NCBI GenBank assembly: GCA_951828385.1
Contig: OX639973.1
Coordinates: 4,083,200 to 4,147,199 of the forward strand
DNA from: an uncultured Poribacteria bacterium
GTDB lineage: Bacteria; Poribacteria; WGA-4E; WGA-3G
Length of the DNA stretch: 64,000 nucleotides
Direction: 5' to 3'
Each line of letters begins with the position of its first letter. Position 1 is the stretch's first letter. The notes under the pieces are model-generated. The model did not search any database and was not told the origin of the DNA. It saw only the letters and a list, made by a program, of their open reading frames with translations. Shown here in pieces: positions 55,953-63,858 of this stretch. A program made the translations under genes and the position numbers.

Positions 55953-57032
55953 TCATGCGTACTGTTCTAATATATCTCGGTTAATTTCAATTCCAAGTCC
56001 GGGTGCTTGTGGAACGTCAACGTATCCATCAACGGCATTTATCGGTTGCTGTGCCAATGCTGTTCGGAGGCGATTTTCGGTCATATCAAATTCCAAGAGC
56101 GAAGGGATCGGATTGAGTGCCTGCGGTGCATCTGGCAGTGTGGCTTGCCAGTGCAATGTGGCTGCGAGGCGGATACTACTGCCCCACATGTGCGGTAGCA
56201 CGCGCACATAGTTTGCACTCGCCATGGCAGCGATTTTTCGGCATTCGGTGAAGCCGCCTGCGATGCTTATATCCGGTTGTACAATATCCAATCCGCGTTT
56301 CTGGAGTAGGTCGCGGAATGCCCACCGTCCTTGTAGCATCTCACCGCCAGCGATTCTCACATTTAGTGCTTGTCGGATTTCCTGATAACCTGCGACATCG
56401 TCACTGGTAATCGGTTCCTCATACCAAAAGAGGTCGTCGTCTAAAATCTTTTGTCCAATGTCAATCGCTGTGCCGACATCATAGCCACAGTTTGCATCCA
56501 CCGCAAAGAGGGTATCGGCACCGATAGCGCGTCGAACTGCAGCGACGTTTTTCACATCGTACGCCTCACCAAAACCGATTTTCATCTTGACGGCAGGAAA
56601 TCCTGCATCGACGTAGCCTTTCGCTTCATCCATCAACGCTTGGGTTATGTCGGGTTTGTCTTTCTTGAAAAGTCCGCTGGCGTAAGCCGGAATTTTCAAT
56701 CGGAACGCGCCGCCGAGGAGTTGATAGATCGGCATATCAAGTGCTTTACCCATGATGTCCCACAAGGCGATGTCAATACCGCTTAGTGCACCGATGTTCC
56801 CGCGCATCGCCTCCCATATCCGTTCCGTTTCAAAAGGCGCTTGTCCAATCAGGTGTGTTTCAATTGCCGAGGTGGATGGGATACTGATACCTTCACCCCA
56901 ACCGGTAATCCCGGCATCCGTGCGAATTTCGACGACAACGGCAGTTCGCGTGCTCGTCCAGCCTCGCGAATTAGCGAAGGATTCAAGGAGTGGATAGCGT
57001 AAGTTGTAGGTTTTAACGTCGGTGATTTTCAT
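55953..57032 (-). CDS. Mandelate racemase / muconate lactonising enzyme family protein
   Basis: 359 residues from the ATG at 57032. Enolase-superfamily residues: Lys159-x-Lys161 (AVKMKIGF), metal ligands Asp189 (FAVDANCGY), Glu215 (WYEEPI) and Glu241 (AGGEML), and the Asp264/His291 dyad (QPDISIAGG, LPHMWGSS). The combination fits the mandelate-racemase/dehydratase branch, acting on a sugar acid or similar substrate. Together with the Gfo/Idh/MocA gene it may form a sugar-acid catabolic set, though the two are separated by the DUF547 gene and repeats. Confidence 0.9.
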   Translation of the reverse strand: MKITDVKTYNLRYPLLESFANSRGWTSTRTAVVVEIRTDAGITGWGEGISIPSTSAIETHLIGQAPFETERIWEAMRGNIGALSGIDIALWDIMGKALDMPIYQLLGGAFRLKIPAYASGLFKKDKPDITQALMDEAKGYVDAGFPAVKMKIGFGEAYDVKNVAAVRRAIGADTLFAVDANCGYDVGTAIDIGQKILDDDLFWYEEPITSDDVAGYQEIRQALNVRIAGGEMLQGRWAFRDLLQKRGLDIVQPDISIAGGFTECRKIAAMASANYVRVLPHMWGSSIRLAATLHWQATLPDAPQALNPIPSLLEFDMTENRLRTALAQQPINAVDGYVDVPQAPGLGIEINRDILEQYA

Positions 57033-57068
57033 GATTTCGGTGTTTGTGTTCGATTTTAAAGTATGCAC

Positions 57069-57492
57069 CTCGTCGCATCAGGGTTCACGATTTATATCTA
57101 TTCTATCATAACCGCCACATTTTTTGCAGGAAAAATGGAAGGTGATATGGGTATAAATGGAACCGTTAGCAGTCGGGGTCGGTAAGATCGCGAGCACAGT
57201 TTGTTCGTACAGAGGAGTGAGTCCGTATGATCGCGAGCGACAAGAAACACCCAAGCAAAAACACTCGCTCCTACAGAGAAATAGTTGGGTGTTGGGATTG
57301 GGAGATTGTTGCTACAGAAGAGGTTGAATGAACGCATCCTTGGATGAGAAAGAAAAAGGCGAGGTTGGAAACCCCGCCAATGGAGAAGGAGATACATCTG
57401 GAAAAACGATATTGAAAATTCAGTTACCGACTTTTTTTAATCGTTTGCGCGTTTCCACTTAGATTAACACCCTAAGGAGCTCCGCTTGGGTC
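57069..57492. other. 424-bp gap with degenerate repeats
   Basis: No supported gene. It holds direct copies of GATCGCGAGC (~57188 and ~57231) and the segment AAACACCCAAGCAAAAACAC shared with 20360-20380. Confidence 0.4.
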
Positions 57493-57713
57493 GTGATAGC
57501 ACCCACAACCTAAAGGTTGGGGCTTCGGTTTCATAGCGACTGCGGTTTTCTCATGAATGGTTATTGGTTATTGGTTATTGGTTGTTGGTTATTGGAAAGA
57601 GGTTTCTTTCTTAACCAATCACTATTAACCATTAACCAACCCCTAAAAAACCGTCTAACTGTCGCTCCACCAGCGGGCGTTTCCCTGTAGTCTCCCACAC
57701 TACAGGCATATCA
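57493..57713 (-). ncRNA. Predicted right-end guide RNA region, copy 2
   Basis: Equivalent of 14066-14279. The guide would be read from the flank beyond 57493, on the minus strand GACCCAAGCGGAGCTCC, different from copy 1. Confidence 0.45.
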
Positions 57714-58832
57714 TCAGGTGATGGCTATCCCTGCCCGCAAAATGTTTATCGCAGCGTTGATGTCTCTGTCGTGGTGCGAACCACATTCAGGACACGTCCA
57801 CTGCCTGTCGTTCAATGTTAGGTTTTCGTTGTGAAAACCGCAATCACTACAAGGTTTCGTTGTGGCAGTCCATTGTTCAATTTGTTTGAAATGACGCTTA
57901 TGTTTTTGACACTTCTGTTCCAATATCTGAACAAACTCGTAGAAACCAAGGTCGGAGACTTTACGCCCCCACAGGCGTTTCATGCCGTCAAGGTTCAATG
58001 TCTCTGTGAAAATTCTATCAAACTTCTTACAGAGTTTGCTCGCCAGTTGATAGTGAAAGTCTTTGCGTTGGTTAGCGATCTTACGATAGAGACGTGCGAT
58101 TGCCCGAACACACCGCCACCAAGCGTTAGAGCCTTTAACTTTACGACTGAGTTCTTTACTGAGAGACCGAAGTTTGTTCAAGTTAGATTTCAAAGGTTGC
58201 GGGTGTTGTATCTTCTCACCTGTGCTCAGTGTCAAATAAGCGTCTTTCATACCGAAGTCTGCCCCAACGCTTTTACCTGTTGTCGGCAGGGGTCTAAAAT
58301 CCGTATAGGTTGTTGTAATACAAAGCCAATAATCACCACAGTTGTCGCGTTTGATTGTGAGAGTGCTAATAGCCCCGTGCCACTGACGGTGTTTATGAAA
58401 GGTATATGGCACTTTATCAAACTGCCACTTGCGTGTCTTCGGATTCCATTTGCGAAACGTCAATGTGATACGATTGTTTTTCAGAGACCACCCCGCTTCT
58501 CCGGGGTAGGTGATAGACTTAAACTTATGTCGCGGTTTGATATGCGGTCTACCCCCAAGTTTCTTGTGAAATCTATCATACGCTTTATGGATACGTTTGA
58601 GTTCTTGTTGGATCGCTTGACTCGGCAATGCCTTCCAATGCGGGTGTGTAGTATCTTTCAAAACTTTTACGTGGTCACACATACCCTCAAAACCCACATA
58701 CGGCAGCCCGTCTTTATGTCGCTGACGCTGCCACTTATGGAAGTATTCATGCACTTGCCACATATCGTCAAGCAAGTTACCAATACGGATTGTATTATAT
58801 TGTTTTCCCAATGGGTATTTATACGTCTTCAT
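57714..58832 (-). CDS. tnpB: RNA-guided endonuclease TnpB, copy 2
   Basis: 372 residues, apparently identical in sequence to the copy at 12947-14065, with the same intact Asp192/Glu277/Asp357 triad and zinc ribbon. Perfect conservation across two loci suggests recent copying or selection. Driven by the same consensus promoter at 58958-58930. Confidence 0.93.
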   Translation of the reverse strand: MKTYKYPLGKQYNTIRIGNLLDDMWQVHEYFHKWQRQRHKDGLPYVGFEGMCDHVKVLKDTTHPHWKALPSQAIQQELKRIHKAYDRFHKKLGGRPHIKPRHKFKSITYPGEAGWSLKNNRITLTFRKWNPKTRKWQFDKVPYTFHKHRQWHGAISTLTIKRDNCGDYWLCITTTYTDFRPLPTTGKSVGADFGMKDAYLTLSTGEKIQHPQPLKSNLNKLRSLSKELSRKVKGSNAWWRCVRAIARLYRKIANQRKDFHYQLASKLCKKFDRIFTETLNLDGMKRLWGRKVSDLGFYEFVQILEQKCQKHKRHFKQIEQWTATTKPCSDCGFHNENLTLNDRQWTCPECGSHHDRDINAAINILRAGIAIT

Positions 58833-58929
58833 GGACTATCACGTATCACGCTTTTAACCCCTAAACAGTGGGTAGGCAGACACATTGCCTTGCAGCAACG
58901 CTGTTTATGTCTGCCAACATGATACATAT

Positions 58930-58958
58930 ATTATACTACATTTCTGTGTAAATGTCAA
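58930..58958 (-). promoter_or_regulatory. Consensus sigma-70 promoter of tnpB, copy 2
   Basis: On the minus strand TTGACA, 17 bp, TATAAT; same as copy 1. Confidence 0.8.
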
Positions 58959-59064
58959 GGTTATTTTGGGTTTTCACACTATACGCCGTCTACATCCCCT
59001 ACCTAAAGGCAGGGGCTTTGACGGGGGAGTGGTAAAAAGATATATACAAAAATTCGCCAGTCTA

Positions 59065-59196
59065 TCATTTTTTGTTCCTTTTAGCAATCGGCATGTCCGC
59101 TTTCCGCGTCCAATTTCCTTCAGCGGCAAGTTTCGCCACATTGATAACCAAGAGTGTACAGGTCATCAAAATACCTAACGTCCAACGTTCTTTCAC
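59065..59196 (-). pseudogene. Kelch-repeat protein remnant (first 43 residues)
   Basis: A GTG start with GGAGGT ahead opens a signal peptide (MKERWTLGILMTCTLLVI) and then EGNWTRKADMPIAKR, the opening of secreted kelch-propeller proteins (W-T-x-K-A-D-M-P). A stop follows after three more codons, and the TnpB element begins ~28 bp further on. The rest of the gene is absent, so this is a 5' remnant. The loss may predate or accompany the insertion. Confidence 0.55.
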
Positions 59197-59673
59197 GGTT
59201 TACCTCCATTTAACGCTTAATAATTCAGTCCATAGGTCAGACTTCCGATATGCCTTATAGATCGGTTTCTGTTCAGACGACTTTGAACCTATGCAAAACT
59301 TGGACAGTGACATTGTTTGTGTGGGTCAGGGACTGCAAAATGTCTTTCGGTCCGAGCATGGGACGATTGCAATTGTCTTGAATGTTGTTGTGTATTGTAC
59401 TTTCTATAATTAAAGACACAATTTTTGAAAGAAAATTGTGCATAATTGGAAAAAAAAATTAAAAACAGAAAAGCCCCAGAGGGGCGATAGGTGTAGGAAC
59501 ACATATATTATCTTAGGCGAGATTGGGAGATCAGGTCAGCGGAAAGTGGAAAAAGGCATAGAGAAATTTATGCGCGGCGACCTGGTTGAAAAAACAGGTT
59601 TTACTGTCCTTCTTCAATCAAAATATGAAACACCCCACGCCGTTGTGTAGCAAGGTAACGCTTGTCTTAAGGA
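59197..59673. repeat. Gap with a dispersed repeat (copy 1)
   Basis: 59410-59515 shares two blocks with 62160-62375: AAAGACACAATTTTT..GTGCATAATTGGAAAAA and GCCCCAGAGGGGCG.TAGGTGTA followed by CACATATATTAT. The second block contains the hairpin GCCCC AGA GGGGC. No gene is supported here; an open plus-strand frame at 59438 runs through the repeat. Confidence 0.5.
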
Positions 59674-61176
59674 TTAGTCGGCTTTGAGAGCATCCTCCTG
59701 TACTCGTTCCCAAACACCTGAGTTGAGGCGATAGAGTCCCTCGTTTGTCCCGACGAACACCGTGTTTCCAATCGTAGCGACTGTGTAGATGCGTTTGATC
59801 GTCAATCCTTCGTTAAAGGGATTCCACTGTGCCCCGGCATTCGTAGATCGAAAAACACCTTTATCTTGTAGGAAAAGATACATTGTAAGACGTGCTTGTG
59901 AACCGGTGCCTTGTGCTTTATCCGTGATGATGAGTCCAACAGCATGTCCCTCTGGTCGAGGACAAAAAGCATTCCATGTTTCGCCATCGTCCCTCGAAGC
60001 GAAAATGTTGTCAGTAGAAACGACGTAGAGAATTTCAGCGTGTTCTGCCATAGACATTCGGCTTTCGGGAATTGGTATGTTTGTGTTGACAAGCGTCCAC
60101 GCAGTCGCATCTGTTGTCAATCTGTGGATACCTTTTTGTGTCGCGGCATAGAGTGTGCCGCCAGATGTCGCAAAGATGTCAAAGACGTGACTCCCTGGAG
60201 GACCAATCACCTGTGTACGCTGCTGCGTGGAAGGTATGAGGGAATCGCCTTCTGTCTCGGATGTTAGCAGCATCTCAGAATCCTGTAAACCGGCATCATT
60301 GTTTTTTCCGGTGGCTTCAGGATGCCCGGGCTGATTTCGCACATCCGGTCTTGAATCCATATCAAGGATGACATCGGTATCAACAATTTCAATAGTGGGT
60401 TCAGATGTTGCCTCGAAACTATAAGGTTTCTGAAAACGGACGAGATATCGGTCACTCGCACCTAACAGCAGCAAGACCAAAACGGCAGCCGTGCCAAAAG
60501 CTGCCCACGGAAGAAAAGGTTTCGCGACTGGAGCGGGTGTTGGTTTTATGTCAGCAACTTGCTGCATGATATTATCGGTCAGGTTAGGCGATAATTGTAC
60601 AACGCCAAGTCCTTCCTGGATTAAGAGTTCTTCTTCGTTTTGTAAACGTTCTCGCGCCCGACGAAGCCGACTCTTAATCGTATTCACCGATACACCTAAA
60701 AAATCGCCGATCTCTCTCGGAACCATTTCACCGAGATAGTAGAGCGTCACCACCGTGCGTTCACTCTCCGGCAGCTTTTCCAGCAGCTTTTTAACGATTT
60801 CATCTCGATGCTCGCTCGCTTCTGTTTCGCGTTGCTCCGATACATAATGGGTATAAGAAAATTCCTCTATGTCTCCTATACTTGTTGTCTCCAATGATTG
60901 CATCGCAGGTTTGTGTCTTTGGATCCAATTAAGGCAAAGCCGATTGACAATGACATAAAGCCATCCAGCAAACTGATTGGGATTTTTGAGTGTTGAGAGT
61001 TTTTTGTATACTTGGAGAAAAGTGTCTTGTGCAATTTCTTCAGCGTAGTGAAAGTCGCCAACCTTCCGCCAGGCAAGGGCGTGAACACCTTTTTGGTATT
61101 TCTGGACTAAAGCGTTGAATGCCCTGTCGTCTCCTAATAAGATTCTGCGAATGAGTTGAACATCGTCTTCTACCAT
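59674..61176 (-). CDS. ECF sigma factor fused to a membrane helix and BNR-like propeller domain
   Basis: 500 residues. Sigma region 2 (~8-80: AFNALVQKYQKGVHALAWRK, EEIAQDTFLQVYKKL, FAGWLYVIVNRLCLNWIQR), region 4 (~130-185: LLEKLPESERTVVTLYYLGE, VSVNTIKSRLRRARERL), then a single membrane helix (~222-240, WAAFGTAAVLVLLLLGAS), a low-complexity acidic linker and a C-terminal propeller-like part (~320-495) with BNR/Ycf48-type repeats (TLYAATQKGIHRL, IFASRDDGETWNAF, GVFRSTNAGAQWNPF, VFVGTNEGLYRL). The sigma head would be cytoplasmic and the propeller outside, so signal sensing and sigma activity are in one chain with no separate anti-sigma. GGAGGGAGA precedes the ATG. Confidence 0.9.
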   Translation of the reverse strand: MVEDDVQLIRRILLGDDRAFNALVQKYQKGVHALAWRKVGDFHYAEEIAQDTFLQVYKKLSTLKNPNQFAGWLYVIVNRLCLNWIQRHKPAMQSLETTSIGDIEEFSYTHYVSEQRETEASEHRDEIVKKLLEKLPESERTVVTLYYLGEMVPREIGDFLGVSVNTIKSRLRRARERLQNEEELLIQEGLGVVQLSPNLTDNIMQQVADIKPTPAPVAKPFLPWAAFGTAAVLVLLLLGASDRYLVRFQKPYSFEATSEPTIEIVDTDVILDMDSRPDVRNQPGHPEATGKNNDAGLQDSEMLLTSETEGDSLIPSTQQRTQVIGPPGSHVFDIFATSGGTLYAATQKGIHRLTTDATAWTLVNTNIPIPESRMSMAEHAEILYVVSTDNIFASRDDGETWNAFCPRPEGHAVGLIITDKAQGTGSQARLTMYLFLQDKGVFRSTNAGAQWNPFNEGLTIKRIYTVATIGNTVFVGTNEGLYRLNSGVWERVQEDALKAD

Positions 61177-61301
61177 CAGGGTCTCCCTCCATGATACGCC
61201 GACTATTTGGGAGCGATTTCGGATTGTTTGAGTCTACTCCAACGAGTTGCTTATGCCTAATGGAAAGTGTCCATCTGTTTTTAGGGTCCACCATAAATGC
61301 C
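61177..61301. other. Gap with a decayed 128-bp-element end
   Basis: AAGTGTCCATCTGTTTTTAG and GGTCCACCATAA at 61264-61295 resemble the right end of the 128-bp repeat (TGTCTATTTATTTTTAGGAT, TCACTATAA). Probably a remnant. Confidence 0.35.
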
Positions 61302-62087
61302 TTATTGCTTAATCTCTGCCCATAGAGTTGTTAGTTTTCCGTTTGCTTCAACTGGCATAGCATCACTTTTCCAGAGGGTATAACCGTTTCCAGATTCATC
61401 TTTGTAACGACCTGCCCAGGGGGAGTCATTAAAGTGCCAGAGTGCGATCGTGTGTTCATCAACCTTGAATTTGCCTTCTGGTACTTTCCAATTTCGATCT
61501 TCGTACCGAAGGATATTAGAAATTCGCACTTGGTCAATATATCCGCGAAGTTTCACATTTTTTCCAACGAAACGCGGAAATTCCTCACCTTGAGGGACAA
61601 TGCCACCAATACGTAGCGGTTTATCTGATTCACCGAAGGGCCCCTCCTGATGGCGGGGAATCCCACCGTTGCCGTTAATTGCGAAACTTACTTTGGCATC
61701 GAAAAACCCAACCACATGTACCCATTCTTGGATAGGGAATGGTTTTGCGTGCGAAATTATCGAAGGTTTATTCGCGTCTTGCTTGCGTACCCATCCACCT
61801 AACCCACCACTATTACCATGAATAAGAAGATTGAATCGTCCCTCCTGACCGATGATTGACCAGAAAGTGCCACGTTCAGGGAGTTCTTCAAGGTATATCC
61901 ACGCTTCGGCGGTCAACAGCTCAAACTGTCCATTAGGAAACCATGCCTGGCCCGTTCCAACAAAATCGTGGGTTTCATCCAACCGCAACATTCTCCCACC
62001 CGCTGGGGACAATTTGGGTAATGCTTCGGCACTTAGCGAGGTCAATGTAAACAAAAAAATACCTGCGAGGAGCTGTCGGTACGTCAT
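61302..62087 (-). CDS. Secreted LamG/concanavalin-like protein
   Basis: 261 residues from the ATG at 62087, preferred because AAAGGAGA precedes it and a signal peptide follows (MTYRQLLAGIFLFTLTSLS). The mature protein is one jelly-roll domain of LamG/concanavalin A type: LTAEAWIYLEELPERGTFWS, EWVHVVGFFDAKVSFAINGN, PLRIGG, LRGYIDQVRISNILRYEDRN and TIALWHFND. Such domains bind glycans or proteins at the cell surface. It lies downstream of the lectin-domain gene on the same strand; the sigma-propeller gene follows. Confidence 0.82.
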   Translation of the reverse strand: MTYRQLLAGIFLFTLTSLSAEALPKLSPAGGRMLRLDETHDFVGTGQAWFPNGQFELLTAEAWIYLEELPERGTFWSIIGQEGRFNLLIHGNSGGLGGWVRKQDANKPSIISHAKPFPIQEWVHVVGFFDAKVSFAINGNGGIPRHQEGPFGESDKPLRIGGIVPQGEEFPRFVGKNVKLRGYIDQVRISNILRYEDRNWKVPEGKFKVDEHTIALWHFNDSPWAGRYKDESGNGYTLWKSDAMPVEANGKLTTLWAEIKQ

Positions 62088-62159
62088 GTTTGTCTCCTTT
62101 AAGGATGCATCCATTGGATTTTACCCTAAAACGTCATGGTGTATCAAATTCTCTGTTAC

Positions 62160-62375
62160 TTCTTAAGACACAATTTTTTGACGGAAAGGGTGCATAATTG
62201 GAAAAAAAGTGAAAAAATCTGAATTTCAATCTAATGAAATTGCAAACCCCACCCATTCATCATTGGAAACGAATTTTCTTCTATGTTTAGCCTCAGAGGG
62301 ACAACAGGTGTATACAAAAGACGCATTAAAAAAAGAAAGCCCCAGAGGGGCGGTAGGTGTATGGGCACATATATT
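62160..62375. repeat. Dispersed repeat, copy 2 (GCCCCAGAGGGGC hairpin)
   Basis: Blocks shared with 59410-59515 (see there). The hairpin GCCCCAGAGGGGC at ~62340 ends in GCACATATATTATTTTTC, which runs into the stop codon of the lectin-domain gene. It could serve as its terminator or be a mobile repeat. Confidence 0.5.
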
Positions 62376-63801
62376 ATTTTTCTGCGGCGGACGGATTGTC
62401 GAGCGCGTCTGCTTTTTCGAGGATCGCCATCTCCGTCATACGCCAGATAACACTGTCAGGACTCACCGCATACCATTTGCCATTGGAGAGCGTCATGACC
62501 ACATAGTCTCTTTCATTGGTATCCGAAGCTTCAGAAAAGAACTCGTTGGGTAACCAGTTCGCATAGGTGATAGGGTCCCCGTTATCCCACTGCCACCATT
62601 TTTTTGCGCGCTTAGAAAGTGCACCTGTTGTGGGGACGCGGCTGAGTCCGATCCAATAGAATTTGTGTCCAAAAACTGCTTCCAACCACGCCTGTTCTGC
62701 TGCATCGTTAATCGCGACGAGATGCGCCTTTTCTTCAGTTGCTTGGACCATCGCGTCGTCGCGAGTTTCGCAGTGAATTCTTTTATAGGCGTGACCATTT
62801 TCCGGATTGACAACCCATACGTCATGAGATGCTGCTGGTACTGAAGGTACTTCCCATGCGGGTGAAAGCGGTTCCAACTCGTCAGTTTCGATGTTTTGAG
62901 GCGGTCGTTTGGGGGGAATCGGTTCGCTGTCAAACGTCAACGTCAACCCATCGAATCGGTCGCCTGGATCAAGGCGAATCGGCTCTGCTTCCACAGAAAG
63001 ATTCTGGTATTCCACGGAAAACGTGTAGAACGCAGGATCATCCTTCTCATCTATATAAAAAACAAAATGGCCTTCAGTGTCTGTCCACAAGTTTCCACCG
63101 TTGCTGATGAAGCCGCCATGTACAGTACGAGCATGATTGTAGAGGCCGATGCGCGTATTGGCAAGCGGTGTTCCGTCTTTGAAAAGGATACGTCCGCGAA
63201 CCCGCATTCGGGGTTTCACTGTGACTTCCACATCCTTCATAAGCGCGCCGGGTTTGAGACCGAACGCTATTTCAGTAGAATCGGTGCGCGGGTATAGGGT
63301 TAATCCTTGGACGCGAATGAACAAAATTTCAACGTCTGGCTCAAAATCAGCTTGACCCATGCCGAAGTTACTGGAATCGAATGCCTCTATTTCGGCTTCT
63401 GTGGTCTCCCCCCAATCTCTGCCGGATGTGAACGCATCTACAATCTTTTCAAAGTCTTCGGGCAGGCGTTTATCTATATCGTACGGAAGGGCACCGATGG
63501 ACACGGGACCCGAGGGGACATCCGTTATGGAAAATTGACCTTTTCGGTCTGTGCGTGTACGGCGTAACCGTGCGTGCTCATACGGTAAAACGACTGTCCG
63601 CATGTATCCAGTGCCATCAACATCAAGAGGCGCAATAAATATCGGTAACTCGACAACTGGGTTTCCATTGACATCGACAACGCGTCCAGTAACGGTCCCC
63701 GTATTTTTCTGAGCAATAGCGGACGAAACAAAACCTACGAGTGACGCAACTATCATCATTAGGGATAACAAAGTTTGCCTTTTAGAATCCGAACATTTCA
63801 T
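62374..63801 (-). CDS. Secreted carboxypeptidase-regulatory-like / C-type lectin protein
   Basis: 475 residues from the ATG at 63801 (GAGGAG ahead; a longer frame adds 7 residues). Signal peptide to ~residue 31 (LLSLMMIVASLVGFVSSAIA). Two CarboxypepD_reg-like beta-sandwiches: ~36-100 (GTVTGRVVDVNGNPVVELPI, DRKGQFSITDVPSGP) and ~195-290 (MRVRGRILFKDGTPLANTRI, TDTEGHFVFYIDEKDD). The C-terminal ~130 residues are a C-type lectin-like domain (HAYKRIHCETRDDAMVQATE, HLVAINDAAEQAWLEAVFG, FYWIGLSR, WQWDNGDPITYANWLPNE, RDYVVM). It should be a surface glycan- or protein-binding protein. It precedes the LamG protein gene. Confidence 0.85.
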   Translation of the reverse strand: MKCSDSKRQTLLSLMMIVASLVGFVSSAIAQKNTGTVTGRVVDVNGNPVVELPIFIAPLDVDGTGYMRTVVLPYEHARLRRTRTDRKGQFSITDVPSGPVSIGALPYDIDKRLPEDFEKIVDAFTSGRDWGETTEAEIEAFDSSNFGMGQADFEPDVEILFIRVQGLTLYPRTDSTEIAFGLKPGALMKDVEVTVKPRMRVRGRILFKDGTPLANTRIGLYNHARTVHGGFISNGGNLWTDTEGHFVFYIDEKDDPAFYTFSVEYQNLSVEAEPIRLDPGDRFDGLTLTFDSEPIPPKRPPQNIETDELEPLSPAWEVPSVPAASHDVWVVNPENGHAYKRIHCETRDDAMVQATEEKAHLVAINDAAEQAWLEAVFGHKFYWIGLSRVPTTGALSKRAKKWWQWDNGDPITYANWLPNEFFSEASDTNERDYVVMTLSNGKWYAVSPDSVIWRMTEMAILEKADALDNPSAAEK

Positions 63802-63858
63802 AGTTTTCTCCTCACAAAGCATTGTTGGAAACAGCCCCTATAGAATAACGCGTAACGT

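Larger units (their letters stand above)
57493..59036 (-). mobile_element. TnpB-only IS200/IS605-group element, copy 2
   Basis: 1544 bp, inverted relative to copy 1. The 7-bp length difference is explained by one additional CCAATAA heptamer in the right-end tract (57545-57600 region); a few single-base differences also exist (for example GTATCATG versus GTATCACG before tnpB). Its left end adjoins a truncated kelch gene. Confidence 0.9.

Noticed and set aside
57098-57397. 99-residue minus-strand frame in the gap
   Set aside because: It runs through degenerate repeats, with no Shine-Dalgarno and no domain.
59438-59650. 70-residue plus-strand frame
   Set aside because: It starts within the dispersed GCCCCAGAGGGGC repeat and has no ribosome-binding site or family.
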